A program made the position numbers and the translations under genes. From Branchiostoma floridae (taxonomy: Eukaryota > Chordata > Leptocardii > Amphioxiformes > Branchiostomatidae), in assembly GCF_000003815.2 (NCBI RefSeq), contig NC_049991.1, positions 9,990,506 to 10,054,505 on the forward strand: DNA of 64,000 bases, read 5' to 3'. The notes under the pieces were generated by a model. That model saw nothing but the letters and a program-made list of their open reading frames with translations. It did no database searches and had not been told where the DNA came from. Positions 24,492-35,495 of the stretch are shown piece by piece; the first letter of the stretch is position 1; each line of letters starts with the position of its first letter.

Positions 24492-27400
24492 ATGGCTGCC
24501 GCGAGCGGAGTCGTTTCCGGTTTGGTCGAAAAAGTTACTTTCGTAGGAAAGGTGAGTTGTTGGTTGGGCTGTGAGTGGGTGTTGATGATAGCAACAGACC
24601 CGTAGAAAAATTCTGCAACATCAAATTCCTGCCTAGCGCTGTAGTTTATTGAAAATAGGTAGGCCTAGATGCCCCCCTCCCCACGACATAGTAACATTTT
24701 GACAACATCATCCATCACTTCTTGATGAACCGCCTTGATCACTTTATAATAGAACGTTAACGTTTTGAATTTATAACTTGTACGCGTGTACTTAAGAATG
24801 TTTTATATGCTGCCATCCTACAGTATGCTTATAGTATGTACAGTATCTTTCCAATCCAAGTTCTTTCATGATCAGTGTATAACGTCAAAATACAAAATTT
24901 ATATTTGTTTTCCCATATGACGCTCCTGATGTAACGTTGCATTGCATGTTATGTCTACAGCTCCCAACACTGGTAAAGGCAACATCTGATGATGAGAGCC
25001 CAACTCCAGGATATCTGTATCAGGAGATCAACGGTATGGCCTGTAACATTAATTTAACTCAGGGTCAGAGACTACAATCAAGAAACATCACATCATATCT
25101 TGAAGATTGCTTAAGTAATCTGATTACAATTGGTCAATCTTAAAATGAAAATTAGATTGTCAGTACTGTTACTATGCAGCAGTTTACAAATATTTGTGTT
25201 TCTTGATGTTTTCTCAGGTAATATGTCAAAGGCCACTGAGTTGTAAACATTAATCTTCCAATTTTAAGGAGCAATTATGTTCCTGACATTGTTACCCAAA
25301 TCAAAATGATGTTAAGACTGTTAACATCTTCGGGGCCTTTACCTTAGACATATTACCTACAATTGCTGTTGCTGCACATGCGTAGTAGAAAATGTGAAGA
25401 CTATCAAAAGGGCTTATTTTCACTGTCAAAAGTTACTGCTTGCTTAGCAAAGTTGTATATGTCATTGCATTGTTGTCATATCCTTTCCAGCTATGCTGCA
25501 TGAGTCCAGTAGCCAGTGTCAGCAGGTGCTAGACTACCTTGTGGACAGACTTAAGAAAGACTCCTTCCATGTCAAGATCAAGGTCAGTCTTTACAACAAT
25601 CAAATATTCCTCATTATTGTTAGCCCTCAATCATTGTTGATTTACCAATGATTTGTATCTTTACACAACATACCAAACATTGGTGAATAGTTTCATCAGG
25701 TTAGGAGGTCACTGAATAAAGTGACTCTTTTTCCACAACAACTGCTTTATTCTCACAACTAGTCAGAACTGCCCTGAACAATTATCTACTAGTCTAAGAA
25801 ACACTTTTGACTTTGTGGCCCATCCCTTCCTTACAACAGGTGTTACGTGTGATGAAACACCTGATAGAAAATGGACCGCCAGAGTTCCAGCAGGGGTTAA
25901 GGAGGAGGTCAGAGGGCATCAAGGCAGCTACAAGTAAGGACTGCAACAACTCCTCACTATTATTAGATTTATTTTACTAACGTTTAAGGAAGTTAAACTT
26001 AGGAAGCTCTGGACTTTATATCTAGAAATGAGCTTTAATTACTGAAGTCTACTCTACATGTGAAAATGTCATTGGAGCGAAGTCTATGGCAATGATTTTC
26101 TCTACCGGTAGTAGTGAAAATGGTCTCCCTTGTGTCTTTTTTCTTACCAAACCACTGATCACTTTTGTAGGTTACAGTGGACCGGCTGACCCTCTACATG
26201 GCCATGCCCCTTATGTGGTCGTGAGAAAAACTGCTACAGTAAGTGAACACTTTAGCTGGAGAATATGGGACATGCAAGGCTCAAAAACTATTTGTGGGAA
26301 TAGGCATGCATGCACTGGTGCACCTAACGTAATAATTTCTGTGCACAGGTGCACGAAATCAATAATAAAGTAGAAATACTATAAAGATATCTGTAAAATG
26401 AACCTTACTGCACTTTTGATAAGATGAGTGTGTGTCAAATGTTTTTCTCATGTCTCTCTATAGGAAGTGTCGTCCATCCTGTTTAACACAGAAAACTGTG
26501 AGCGGTCTCCCAACAGGCCCACAGCTTCAAACAACAGTAAGGAGTGGTTTGGATATTAACACAATTACTGTAATATTGTGTATTGATGTCTTTCCCAAGA
26601 AAATGGAAAATGTTAACACCAACATTTGCTGATTACAGTGTGTGTAGTCCAGTGGTTAGTGATACTAAATAATAAATGAAAAATAGATAAATACTATCTC
26701 TAGACCAAGAGGTTGTGAGTTTGAATCCCAGCTGTTGTAGCTCAATAGACTTGCACACTACTGGAAAGGCCATTGTTAATCATACTTGTCAAAATGAGCT
26801 AGGGTATATGACCCCATAATAAGTGTATACAGTGGCTTGTCTTTGTCAATTTGACAGATTGAACTGTAACTCAAGTGGTCATTGACTTCTTCAACCTGAA
26901 CTGTTTTGAGATCTCTTTCCCTTACCATCTCTCTTAATCCCCACCTACTCGATAACAGGTACTTTCAGTTCATTCTTCATTGTGTCATGTCTCTCCCTGC
27001 AGGACCAAGTGTTCAGACTGGCATTGGTAACTTACAGACCTCAGCTGGTAGAATGCAGGGGTTTGGGAACACAGTATCACAGAACACTAACAGTGAGTTT
27101 ACCCTACATTATGTTTAGCTTTCTCGCAGAAAGTGTTCATTACCTCTGGGAAATATTTTGGTTGTGTTTGTGTCTTCACACCTTTGACCCAAGATTCTTT
27201 TGATGGATTTGTCTGAAATTTGGATTGTATTAAGCAAAAAAAGATGGCAAAATTTGGGCCCCTGGCGGTAGTTTCAGGCACTGTATCATTATGTAAAGGT
27301 CGACACCCCCTTCTTAAAAGTAAAAGTAGTATTGTCCATGGACATCTGGTCAGCTGTTGCTGACAAATGACCTCTAATAAGAGGAGGAGATAGCTTGGAT

Positions 27401-30400
27401 TCATTGCTGGAGGAAGCAAAGAATCATTGACATCTGTAATTGATAGGACTTTGGCATAATTAAGAAACTGACAACTACATACAAATATTGAAGAGGTATG
27501 AGATCCTTGCTTTCTTGTCTCCAAGCCATTTTTTATCCTCAATTACTTAATCGGGTACATTTTTACTTTCTTTTACCTGCAATGATTTATTAAAGAATGA
27601 ATTTTCATGATAGTTTCAGAAATATTTGCTACAAATGAGGTTCAGCTTATAAAATCACTTACTGTACAGACAAACCAAAAGTATGTCTCCTTTCCCAGAA
27701 TCTTTAGGCACAACCATCCTGTCCAACCTGAAGGGGTGGACTGAGGGCGTGTCAGGCTCCAACAACAATCAGTATCAGCCAATCGGAGGGCAGCCCCTCC
27801 CACCCCACAGCTCTGGTGCCTTGGTGGGTGGGTACAAGCCAGCGATGATTGACACCTCCGTGGGACAGCAGTACTCTCCTCAAGTCTCTCCTCAGAGGAA
27901 ATCATGTAGGGAAAAGTTGGTTTTCTTTGATATAATGACAAAATTTTATTTATTCATTTATTCATCTCAAAACGGGTGGGTAGCTCCTACAACTTTTAAA
28001 AGTTGATTTCCAAGTGGGCCCACCATACAATGTGTTACATTCATTAACACCAGTGGACAACATACAGTAGATCACATGTAAACCGAGGCGTCAAAACAAA
28101 ATCAGTGTCCATTTCACCAAGGAGCTTTCATCAGATGAAACCTCTTTGATTTCACAGTCGTATTAACGTTCAAAGGTCAAACCAAAAACATCAAGTTTAC
28201 CAGTTTATTTACAAATGATGAAATTTGACAAAGTTTTTTTCCATGCACCTTTAGACCACACTGCTGGGAAAGCTGGTGGGGGATGGGAGGATGCTACTTC
28301 CAAGCATTTCCATGGCAACAACACACATAGCAAATCTGACAACAGTGGAGACAGCACAGAGCTGTCAGAGAGGTGAGTTTCTAAAGATATCCATGGAATG
28401 CTGTACAGATTTTTTTTAGAATTTAGGTATTATCTTAGTAACCTTTATATGCAGTAAAGGGAAAATTAAAGCACTTATACTCTACTGAGGTGAAGAATGA
28501 TGCCTTTTGAGATAGACCAAATTCTGATCTTTTCCAATTTTTGTTACCTTGTACACCAACAGACAGACAAGAACACACACACATGCATACACAAATGCTG
28601 CTGGAAATATGAGCCATGAATGTTTCATGATTGTAAATACCTGTAGGTTAGAGACAGTGTCGGTAGAAGACAGGACCCAGGAGACCCAGCTGGTAACAGA
28701 CTACACCAGTTGTCAGGGACAGTCACAATCTAAACACACACTCTCCTGTACCTGTAGGTTAGAGACAGTGTCGGTAGAAGACAGGACCCAGGAGACCCAG
28801 CTGGTAACAGACTACACCAGCTGTCAGGCACAGTCTACACGACCCCCCAGTAGGGAGGAGCTGCAACAGTTTATTAAAAGGTGGGTACAGTTTTGTAACT
28901 GCATCTGAACTGTGAGCAGCGACGCCTGTCCTGCAGTTAAATGTGAACCAGTCAGAATTGCCCTGAAGAAGGTGACAGACGGTCACGGAAATGTCGGTGA
29001 GAATAAAGCATTGAATGTATAAAAAGAGTCTCTTTATTCAGTGACGTACCAACCTGATGAAACTGTTCACGGTTGAATCCCTGTTGTTCTGTTGCCAGGT
29101 GCTCAGCGCTGAACTGTGATGTGATTTTACAGCTGCTGAATGACAAACTCAGTCACTCCGATCCCCAGGTGCAGCTGGTAAGTTTGGTCACAATCACTCA
29201 CATCATCATGGCTGTTTGCTTCTAAGAGGGTGTACATGTGCCTAAAAAAAGTGTTAGCTATAGCCTATAGGGTTACATAGAAGAAGACATATCCTCATTG
29301 GTGAAGAGAAGTTACTGTTGAATCTTAGCTATTAAGTTCAGCTGTGTTGGTAAGTGACATTATGAAACAGCTTAACTTTACCTAACCAAACACTGTGTAT
29401 AAGGCTGACAGAGTCGGCCAAAAACTTGGATAAGTCCCAATCATACCGTTGATATGTAGTGTTTGGTTAGGCAAAGTTTAGTTGTTTCATAAATTTCTGT
29501 TGATATTTTTTATCTATACATTATGGTCTCAAGCTGGCTACATACAAAGTATGATTTTGCATCCTGCATTTTTGTTGTTGTCTTTCTACTGCACATATAC
29601 ATCTACTACTTACGTACTGCATCAATGAAGGTTAGACATCCAGGTAATAAGATATGCCAAAAAGCAATTGTTCTTGACAAGCAACTGGATATGATTTTAG
29701 AAACAGTCAGATGTTTTCTTTCATCAGTCACACTGTTAAGATGATGTTGTCCTTGGGAATACTGTACATTACTGTGAGCTGATACATCAACTCTCTGTCT
29801 GCTTGTGTAGAAGATCCTGTTTGTACTGGAACACCTGATGAAGACTGACCTGGTGACAACAGAGCAGCTGTTAGAACTGTTCAGTCCCACACTGGAGACC
29901 CTCAGTACAGGAGGGCAGGGGGCACAGCAGGCGAAAGCCACCAAGGTGGGGGTTATACATAGATTTGTCAGGATAGTGGTTACCATCTGGTAGAATTGCT
30001 GATTCCACCAGTAACGATCCCAATGGTAGTCTTTTGAAAAGGACTCTGATCAGTATGCTAGGAATGTGATACAATGTCTACGTTTGGTCAATCCTAGATT
30101 TCAAGTCAATCAATTAAGGGTTAATGGCCTGCCTTAAAGTTGGGCTGGCAGACATCAAGAAACAGTACAAAAATAGAAAACCTGATCAAGACTACTCACA
30201 AACCATTTTTAACAATGGCCGGAGCCTAACCTCTGTTTTGGAGAGTAGGATACTACTACTACACAGTATCTTTGTATGCAAGATTGTGGCCCATCTAACT
30301 GCATCTTGAAAGTTTGAATCCTTGTAAACCAAAAAGGAGTGACCAGTGATAATCTGCTTCGCATGTCAGACATATACAACTATGAATTTTACCATGTTTG

Positions 30401-31543
30401 TCTCACCTACAACTAAACACAACTGATCTTGGGATTGTCTCTTCAGATCCTCCGGCAACTGACATTCCAACCACCACCACCACTATTGCAAAAGACAGGT
30501 ACTACTGTTTGTGTTGTCTCTCTGTTCCTGTGATGAAGGATTTAGACAGATCATCAATACTGTATTAATATATTTGCATCCCTGTTATAAGTAGCTTCCA
30601 TATTCTCACAATCTGATTGATTGGCAACTTCTTATGCTGTGGTGCAAGCGTTGTACATGTACTTACAACTTTAAAAGTACAATGTATTTATTTACTAATG
30701 ACTTGTTTTTTTGTTTGACCATTTGTTTATCTTCTATTTGTCTTTTTTTCTACAGAGGACAATCAGACATCTGCAGCCTTAAATACCAGGGGAAAAGTTG
30801 AAGTCCCTGACAGGTCAAATTTTCAAACCTCCCTCTTCTCTGGGATGACACTGCAGACTGGTGTAGGAAAACAGCTGGTAAACATCGAGACAAATACATC
30901 AGGTGAAAACACAGTTACTACAACTCTGTTAGAAAACCAAGATTTGAAACGTACACACAGTGACTTCCAAGAAGATATTCAACTTCAAATGTCTTCCTCA
31001 ATGGGAACTAAGAGCTTACATCTGCAAGACTTGTTATTTCTGGATGTCTCGGATCAAAGTGAAAGAACAGAAGAGAAAGGTCAGCATAACAACAATGTAC
31101 CTATCCTCAACACAGTGCAAGAAAACACAGTCGTACAAGAACCCTATTCTGGTCAATACGGGGAACAAAGCAAGGAAGGGAACTCTAGTGAAGCGGTACT
31201 GAAAGACAGTGGTGTAGTTGAACTTGAAGAACACCTTATGTCAGGAAGTTCAGTTAATAGATCACCAAGTCAACCTGCTAGTCTGTCTCATGTGGAGCAA
31301 AAGGTAGATTCAGAGGCTGGAAATTCAGTCAGTAATTTCACATTTCTAGACAGAACACTACCTACTGACAAGCGTAACAACCTAAACCAGAATGGCACAG
31401 TTGGAAATAGTGGCATGGCTGGGAAGGCAGGTGGTAGGGAACAGATTAGTAATGCCCCCTTGAGTCAGAAGAAGAGAACTGCAGGTCGTAATAATGACCC
31501 TTTCAACTTTGTGCAAGATGCGATGCAAGCTTGCAAAAAATAA
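24492..31543 (+). CDS. TEPSIN: Tepsin (AP-4 complex accessory protein, ENTH/VHS domains)
   Basis: Exons: 24492-24551, 24961-25033, 25491-25582, 25840-25933, 26171-26238, 26464-26536, 27003-27092, 27699-27905, 28255-28372, 28758-28880 (or from 28647), 29099-29177, 29811-29945, 30447-30498, 30756-31543. All phases agree, giving 683 residues (720 with the longer exon 10). The N-terminal tENTH domain has LPTLVKATSDDESPTPGYL and GPADPLHG as in human. The middle has GKAGGGWEDA, then a VHS-like helical domain (ALNCDVILQLLN, AKATKILRQL). The tail contains LFSGMTL, matching the LFxG[M/L]xx[L/V] motif that binds the AP-4 beta ear, and SNFTFLD, like the S[AV]F[SA]FLN motif for the epsilon ear. Tepsin acts on AP-4 coats at the trans-Golgi network. 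Head to head with SLC38A10. Confidence 0.94.
25216..25360. repeat. Short MITE with GGTAATATGTC ends
   Basis: The left GGTAATATGTCAAAGGCC faces an inverted right end (GTAGGTAATATGTCTAAGG). A relative starts at 39731 (AGGTAATATGTCAAAGG), with an inverted partner near 39835-39856. It is in a tepsin intron. Confidence 0.55.
25689..25785 (-). repeat. Inverted copy of the repeat at 28945-29062
   Basis: GTTTCATCAGGTTAGGAGGTC and CACTGAATAAAG are the reverse complement of sequence at about 29020-29064. It is a partial, diverged copy in a tepsin intron. Confidence 0.5.
26634..26795 (+). repeat. Old tRNA-derived SINE copy
   Basis: An A-box-like GTAGTCCAGTGGTTAGTG is separated from a B-box-like GAGTTTGAATCCCAGC by an AT-rich insertion. 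Downstream, TTGCACACTACTGGAAAGGC resembles the Deu-like body of the SINE at 18340-18503, so it may be the same family and older. Confidence 0.5.
28641..28862 (+). repeat. Tandem duplication (111-bp step) of splice acceptor and first half of tepsin exon 10
   Basis: CTGTAGGTTAGAGACAGTG starts at 28641 and again at 28752, and about 85 bp are almost identical. Both copies include an AG acceptor and the codons for LETVSVEDRTQETQLVTDY. The step is 37 codons, so either acceptor keeps the frame. The second acceptor has the better pyrimidine tract. Confidence 0.85.
28945..29062 (+). repeat. Retroelement fragment with a hammerhead-like core (Penelope-like?)
   Basis: CTGAAGA (28963-28969), a hairpin GTGAC/GTCAC (28972-28986) and GAAATGTC (28988-28995) follow the order of a minimal hammerhead ribozyme, as known from ends of Penelope-like elements. 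AATAAAGCATTG and a CTCTTTATTCAGTGACG block follow. The copy is short and old. It is in the intron between tepsin exons 10 and 11. Confidence 0.4.
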
Positions 31544-32048
31544 TGTACTGGGGTAAAAGACTTACATTCTAATGTTGTGTTATTTTTTTACCATGCATAC
31601 ATGTACCAGTTATGTGGACTTGTAACTTATAACTATATAAATTCTATTTGTCAGTGCTTCCATTTAAAAAACTATATCAAGTCTTGCCTGCCTTACCATT
31701 TTATTTTGTTGTGAAAATGGCGAGACCCATATTATAATCTACATGTTGGACTTAACCAGGTAAAGTACTTGAATAGAAATTAAAACCTGAAGACTTGTTT
31801 CAGGGTAGGTTGTGGAATTGACATTTATATTAAGTGCAATCATCTTTTGAGTCAGATTTCTGTACAAATGACATTATGATATTACATGAATATATCAACA
31901 ACTGAGAGTGGTTCTTTCTTGTTATATTGTCATATTATACTGTTGAAAAAAAAGTACACAGGTCAAATATGTTTTGAGAGAAAAACAAAGCAACTGCATA
32001 AATTCTCTTAAGAGTCATGTTTTAGGTAGCATATGCACTACTTTTCAT
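31544..32048. other. Tepsin 3' UTR and intergenic DNA
   Basis: AT-rich, with no gene seen. An ATTAAA near 31778 is a possible poly(A) signal for tepsin. Confidence 0.4.
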
Positions 32049-32057
32049 CTCTGACTG

Positions 32058-32656
32058 CGGTCTGCCTAAACACCACAAACGACCACAAACGACCACAAAC
32101 GACTCTAATAAGCAGTGTATATGGGGCAACGACCTTGTGTGGTGCACTGGAGACAATGTTTATACATTTATGAATTTAAAAAATGCAACAACTCCTATGT
32201 ATTCACGAGATATTTCGAGTTAGTCCGCTGGTTTCAAGATCGAAGGAATTCTTGGCCGCCATGTTGGATCGTCCGTTCTAGGAGTCTGCATGGGGAAGTT
32301 CTTGATAACTTCCTCGGCTCCAAAGACGACAGGGCGATAGAACTATGGAAGCTGTTGGTTCATAGATTATAACATACCGTAATTCTATCATTGTCAACTT
32401 AAAAAACTTGTATACTAAGTGTTTTTCAGCCTCAAATGCAAGCAAACACGATCCAACATGGTGGCCAAGAATGGCTTTAATCTTGAACTCTAACTCGAAA
32501 TAACTGGTGAATACGTAGGGGGTGCTGCGTTTTTTTTAATTCATAAATGTATAAACAATGTCTCCAGAGCGCCACACAAGGTCTTTGACCCATATACACT
32601 GCATATTAGAGTCGTTTGTGGTGTTTCTGGGTCGTTTGTGGTGTTTAGGCACACCC
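32058..32656. mobile_element. Foldback MITE with about 220-bp inverted arms and 9-bp target duplication (Mutator-like)
   Basis: The arms 32058-32275 and about 32445-32656 are inverted copies with scattered differences. The ends read GGTCTGCCTAAACACC and GGTGTGCCTAAACACC. CTCTGACTG flanks both sides (32049-32057 and 32657-32665). A 9-bp duplication and long arms fit a Mutator (MULE) derivative. Each arm contains GGCCGCCATGTTGGATC or its degraded partner, which is a YY1-type motif in reverse. There is no transposase. Confidence 0.82.
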
Positions 32657-32665
32657 CTCTGACTG

Positions 32666-33541
32666 AGACTTCATGAGTTTGATGATAAGTGTAATTGTAT
32701 AGGCGAGTCTCTGAATCGATTTGTAAATCGCTGAAGAAAATGAAGTAGCTCTTTGGCTCAAAGACCAGGTGCATACCAACATCTACTTTAATAGTGACAG
32801 AGGCAGATAATGACTCCAACATTACTTCCACGGTCACCATCTGTCGAACTGCAATGATTACTTCAGCAGCTAGGGGTCCCCACTGCCAAGTCAGTTTATT
32901 GACACAATTTGTAGTAACAGTGAGTGAGTGAGTAGTAACAGGTGAGCATATAAAACCTGCTTGGACATCACACTTAATGCCTGCATCAGAGGAGTAAGGT
33001 TACAGTGTTTGTTTCACTGCTCTGCTGATGGGGTAAAGCCGTTTGGTTTTGGCAGCACGGAGGGAAACAGGTAAGGTGTTCTTCAGATTTGATAAAAAAA
33101 GTAACCATTGAGTGTCCCATACACTAGATAAGCAATTTAAAGCTATGGTCAAATCAATTTGACCCAAGTGCTGCATTTTACCATGTTGCAGTTTGTATTA
33201 CCGCTGCTAGTCGTCGCTTTTGTACTGCACACACATAGCTTAATACCCTGCATTTATTGCATTAGCTGCTAGTCGTCGCTTTAGTACCGCGGACTAGAAG
33301 TTGTATTCACCCAATATACATCCCCAGTGACAAATAGTCCGTGTTTATGTTAGGATTTGGTAGCTTTTTAGCGCATTTCAGATAGAAAAAAATAACTTTT
33401 TTGTTCAACAATTTGAGATTGTCAACTCTGTTGCAAACATATACGGTAGTTTTTGAGCTTTCTCACTTTCCGAGTAAGGCCGAGTCGCTTCACAATCGAC
33501 AGGATCGGAATATCCGTCCCCGTACCGGTGGAAGGGCAAAG
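32666..33541 (+). promoter_or_regulatory. Upstream region and 5' UTR of ATP synthase subunit f
   Basis: There is a TATA-like CATATAAAAC near 32949. GCTGCTAGTCGTCGCTTT occurs twice, 66 bp apart (about 33203 and 33269). No coding is seen. Which of these acts as promoter cannot be told from sequence. Confidence 0.35.
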
Positions 33542-35342
33542 ATGGGGTTGTCAGCGAGTCAGATACCTGAACCTCGTGAGTATTTCTCCGTTTTACCATT
33601 ACTTTTCAAGCTTATGTCCCTTATGAGAAAGTGTCTAGGATGTCTTGTAATCACGAAGGTCCTTGTTGTGGCATACATGTCCAAAATAATTGCTAGCCTG
33701 GGTTTGTATTTCCCGATGAAAATCGTGACCTTGCCATGGCGGGCCGTGTACCGCTTTGGGTGGGAGGGGGGCATTGATGTGGGGCATGGTAAAGCTACTA
33801 ATAAAGGTTAGGAATCTTGTAATGTTTCCTTTCCATTCTTCTTTAGAGTCTTAACTGCTGCGTCTTAACTGGAGATATTTAGGTAGAGGCTGTTTTTTTA
33901 TCATAATCCGTACATGGGACGGCTGTCTGACATGATCTGTATAACTTATAAGCAAGGAGGTAATAATCTATGCTATTCTTCATGCAAAAACGTTAATAAT
34001 TTCTAAAATATTGTCTTATTACAGCCAAGAAGGACCTGCCCTTGTGGGATGTGAAGCTGGGAGAACTGCCCAAGTGGGTCGCACGAAGAGACATCTCACC
34101 CACGGGGGTGTACTTCGCTTTTAAAAGAGGTAATGTCCATAGAAATGTATGAGGTTATGTTTTCCATGCTATTAATCTTACACTGTTGTGTATTCAGGAC
34201 CCAGAATACTATTTGCATAATGCAGGTTAGTGCAGGTTAAACTAGAGTTGCTTGCACTGCACTGGTTCACGTACAGGGTACTTGGTCCCAAACTCGCCTT
34301 ACAAACGTACGACGCAGTTCACAGTCATTCTAATCCCTATTAAACAACATACATGAGATTTAAGATGGTGCCATGAACACAGAGCCATCAAAATATGTTT
34401 TTAATGCACTTGGAGAGAAAATGAGTGGTGCAGGTTAAGTTTAGGTGGTGCAGATGATATTCAAAGTCACCTGCTGAAAAAGTATTTCTACCCTTGAGAA
34501 ATTGAACCCTTATTTTATGCCTGGACTCCAGTGCAGGATTCTCATTACAATTTCTTTTCCTCCATTTCCAGCTGAGCTGAAGTTCAACAACAAGTATGTC
34601 CACGTGAAGCGAGGCGGCATCGCACCATACGCCATGATGCTGACTGGATACTGCATCATGAGTTACATCTGGTCCTACGATCACATCAGTGAGTACCTTT
34701 AGAATCTAACGTTTCACAGTCACATTAAAGCCACGGTCACATATGTAGGACCTTTCCATTAGTATGCTCCTGACCACTCCCCAACCAACAGAGCCACAAG
34801 GTTGACGCCTGGAATCTATCCTATTGTAACTATATTTCACTCTTCTGAATCTGATTGCATCCAAGTATTTTATCATGACTTTCCCAACTTTGATTTTTCA
34901 AAATCTGTGGTTGGTTTGTGCAAATGACATCTAAAGGCTAGACCTTCCTGACCACTCCGGGGACTCCCCAACTACAGCCTGCACAGGTGACCTTGCTCAC
35001 AACTCACAACGTTGGTTTTGACTTAGACTTGAACAAGGTCATCTGTAGTAGGGGAGTGGTCCTGCATGGTCTCCTGTCTTTCTCAAAACTTTTGTGTTTC
35101 ATGATTGTAAAATTTACATGTAGTCTTACCTTCTTTCATGTAAACCCAGAATATCGTAGCTTTCACTCTTAAAAAAAATAGTCGTAAGGAATCACATAAA
35201 GTGACCGTACATGTTATAAAAAGACACCTGATCAGTTCCGTTGTCTTTTCTCCTCCTACTACTGTATCACACTTTATGAATGTCTTTTAACTATTATCTG
35301 TTTCCCTCCACAGAGCATGATATGATGAGAAAGCATCACTAA
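33542..35342 (+). CDS. ATP5MF: Mitochondrial ATP synthase subunit f
   Basis: Four exons: 33542-33575, 34025-34129, 34572-34688, 35314-35342, all in phase, giving 94 residues, the same length as human ATP5MF. The matrix-side part reads LWDVKLGELPKWVARRDISP (human: EVKLGELPSWILMRDFSP). It is followed by NNKYVHVKRG and one membrane segment (IAPYAMMLTGYCIMSYIWSY), and ends KHDMMRKHH like human KHERLRKYH. The protein is a small subunit of the Fo membrane part of complex V in the inner mitochondrial membrane and supports dimer and stalk packing. An ATTAAA at 35473-35478 is the probable poly(A) signal. Confidence 0.95.
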
Positions 35343-35495
35343 CTACAGAAGACCATAGCAGTTGAAGTGAGAGAAACCTACACATCCAACATTGCCAGTC
35401 CGAGTCATCTTCTGATGTAGTCCCTTATATCTGAGATTTCAGTTGTAACATGTTCTTGTGTGAAAAGGGATCATTAAACTAAATATACAATCCTT

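Noticed and set aside
28100-28150. Second hammerhead-like motif (CTGATGA on the minus strand)
   Set aside because: The required second stem does not pair.
32115-32372. 85-residue frame in the Mutator-like element
   Set aside because: It lies in the inverted arm and loop of a MITE and resembles no protein.
33401-33811. 136-residue plus frame around the ATP5MF start
   Set aside because: Only 33542-33575 is coding; the frame runs on into the first intron.
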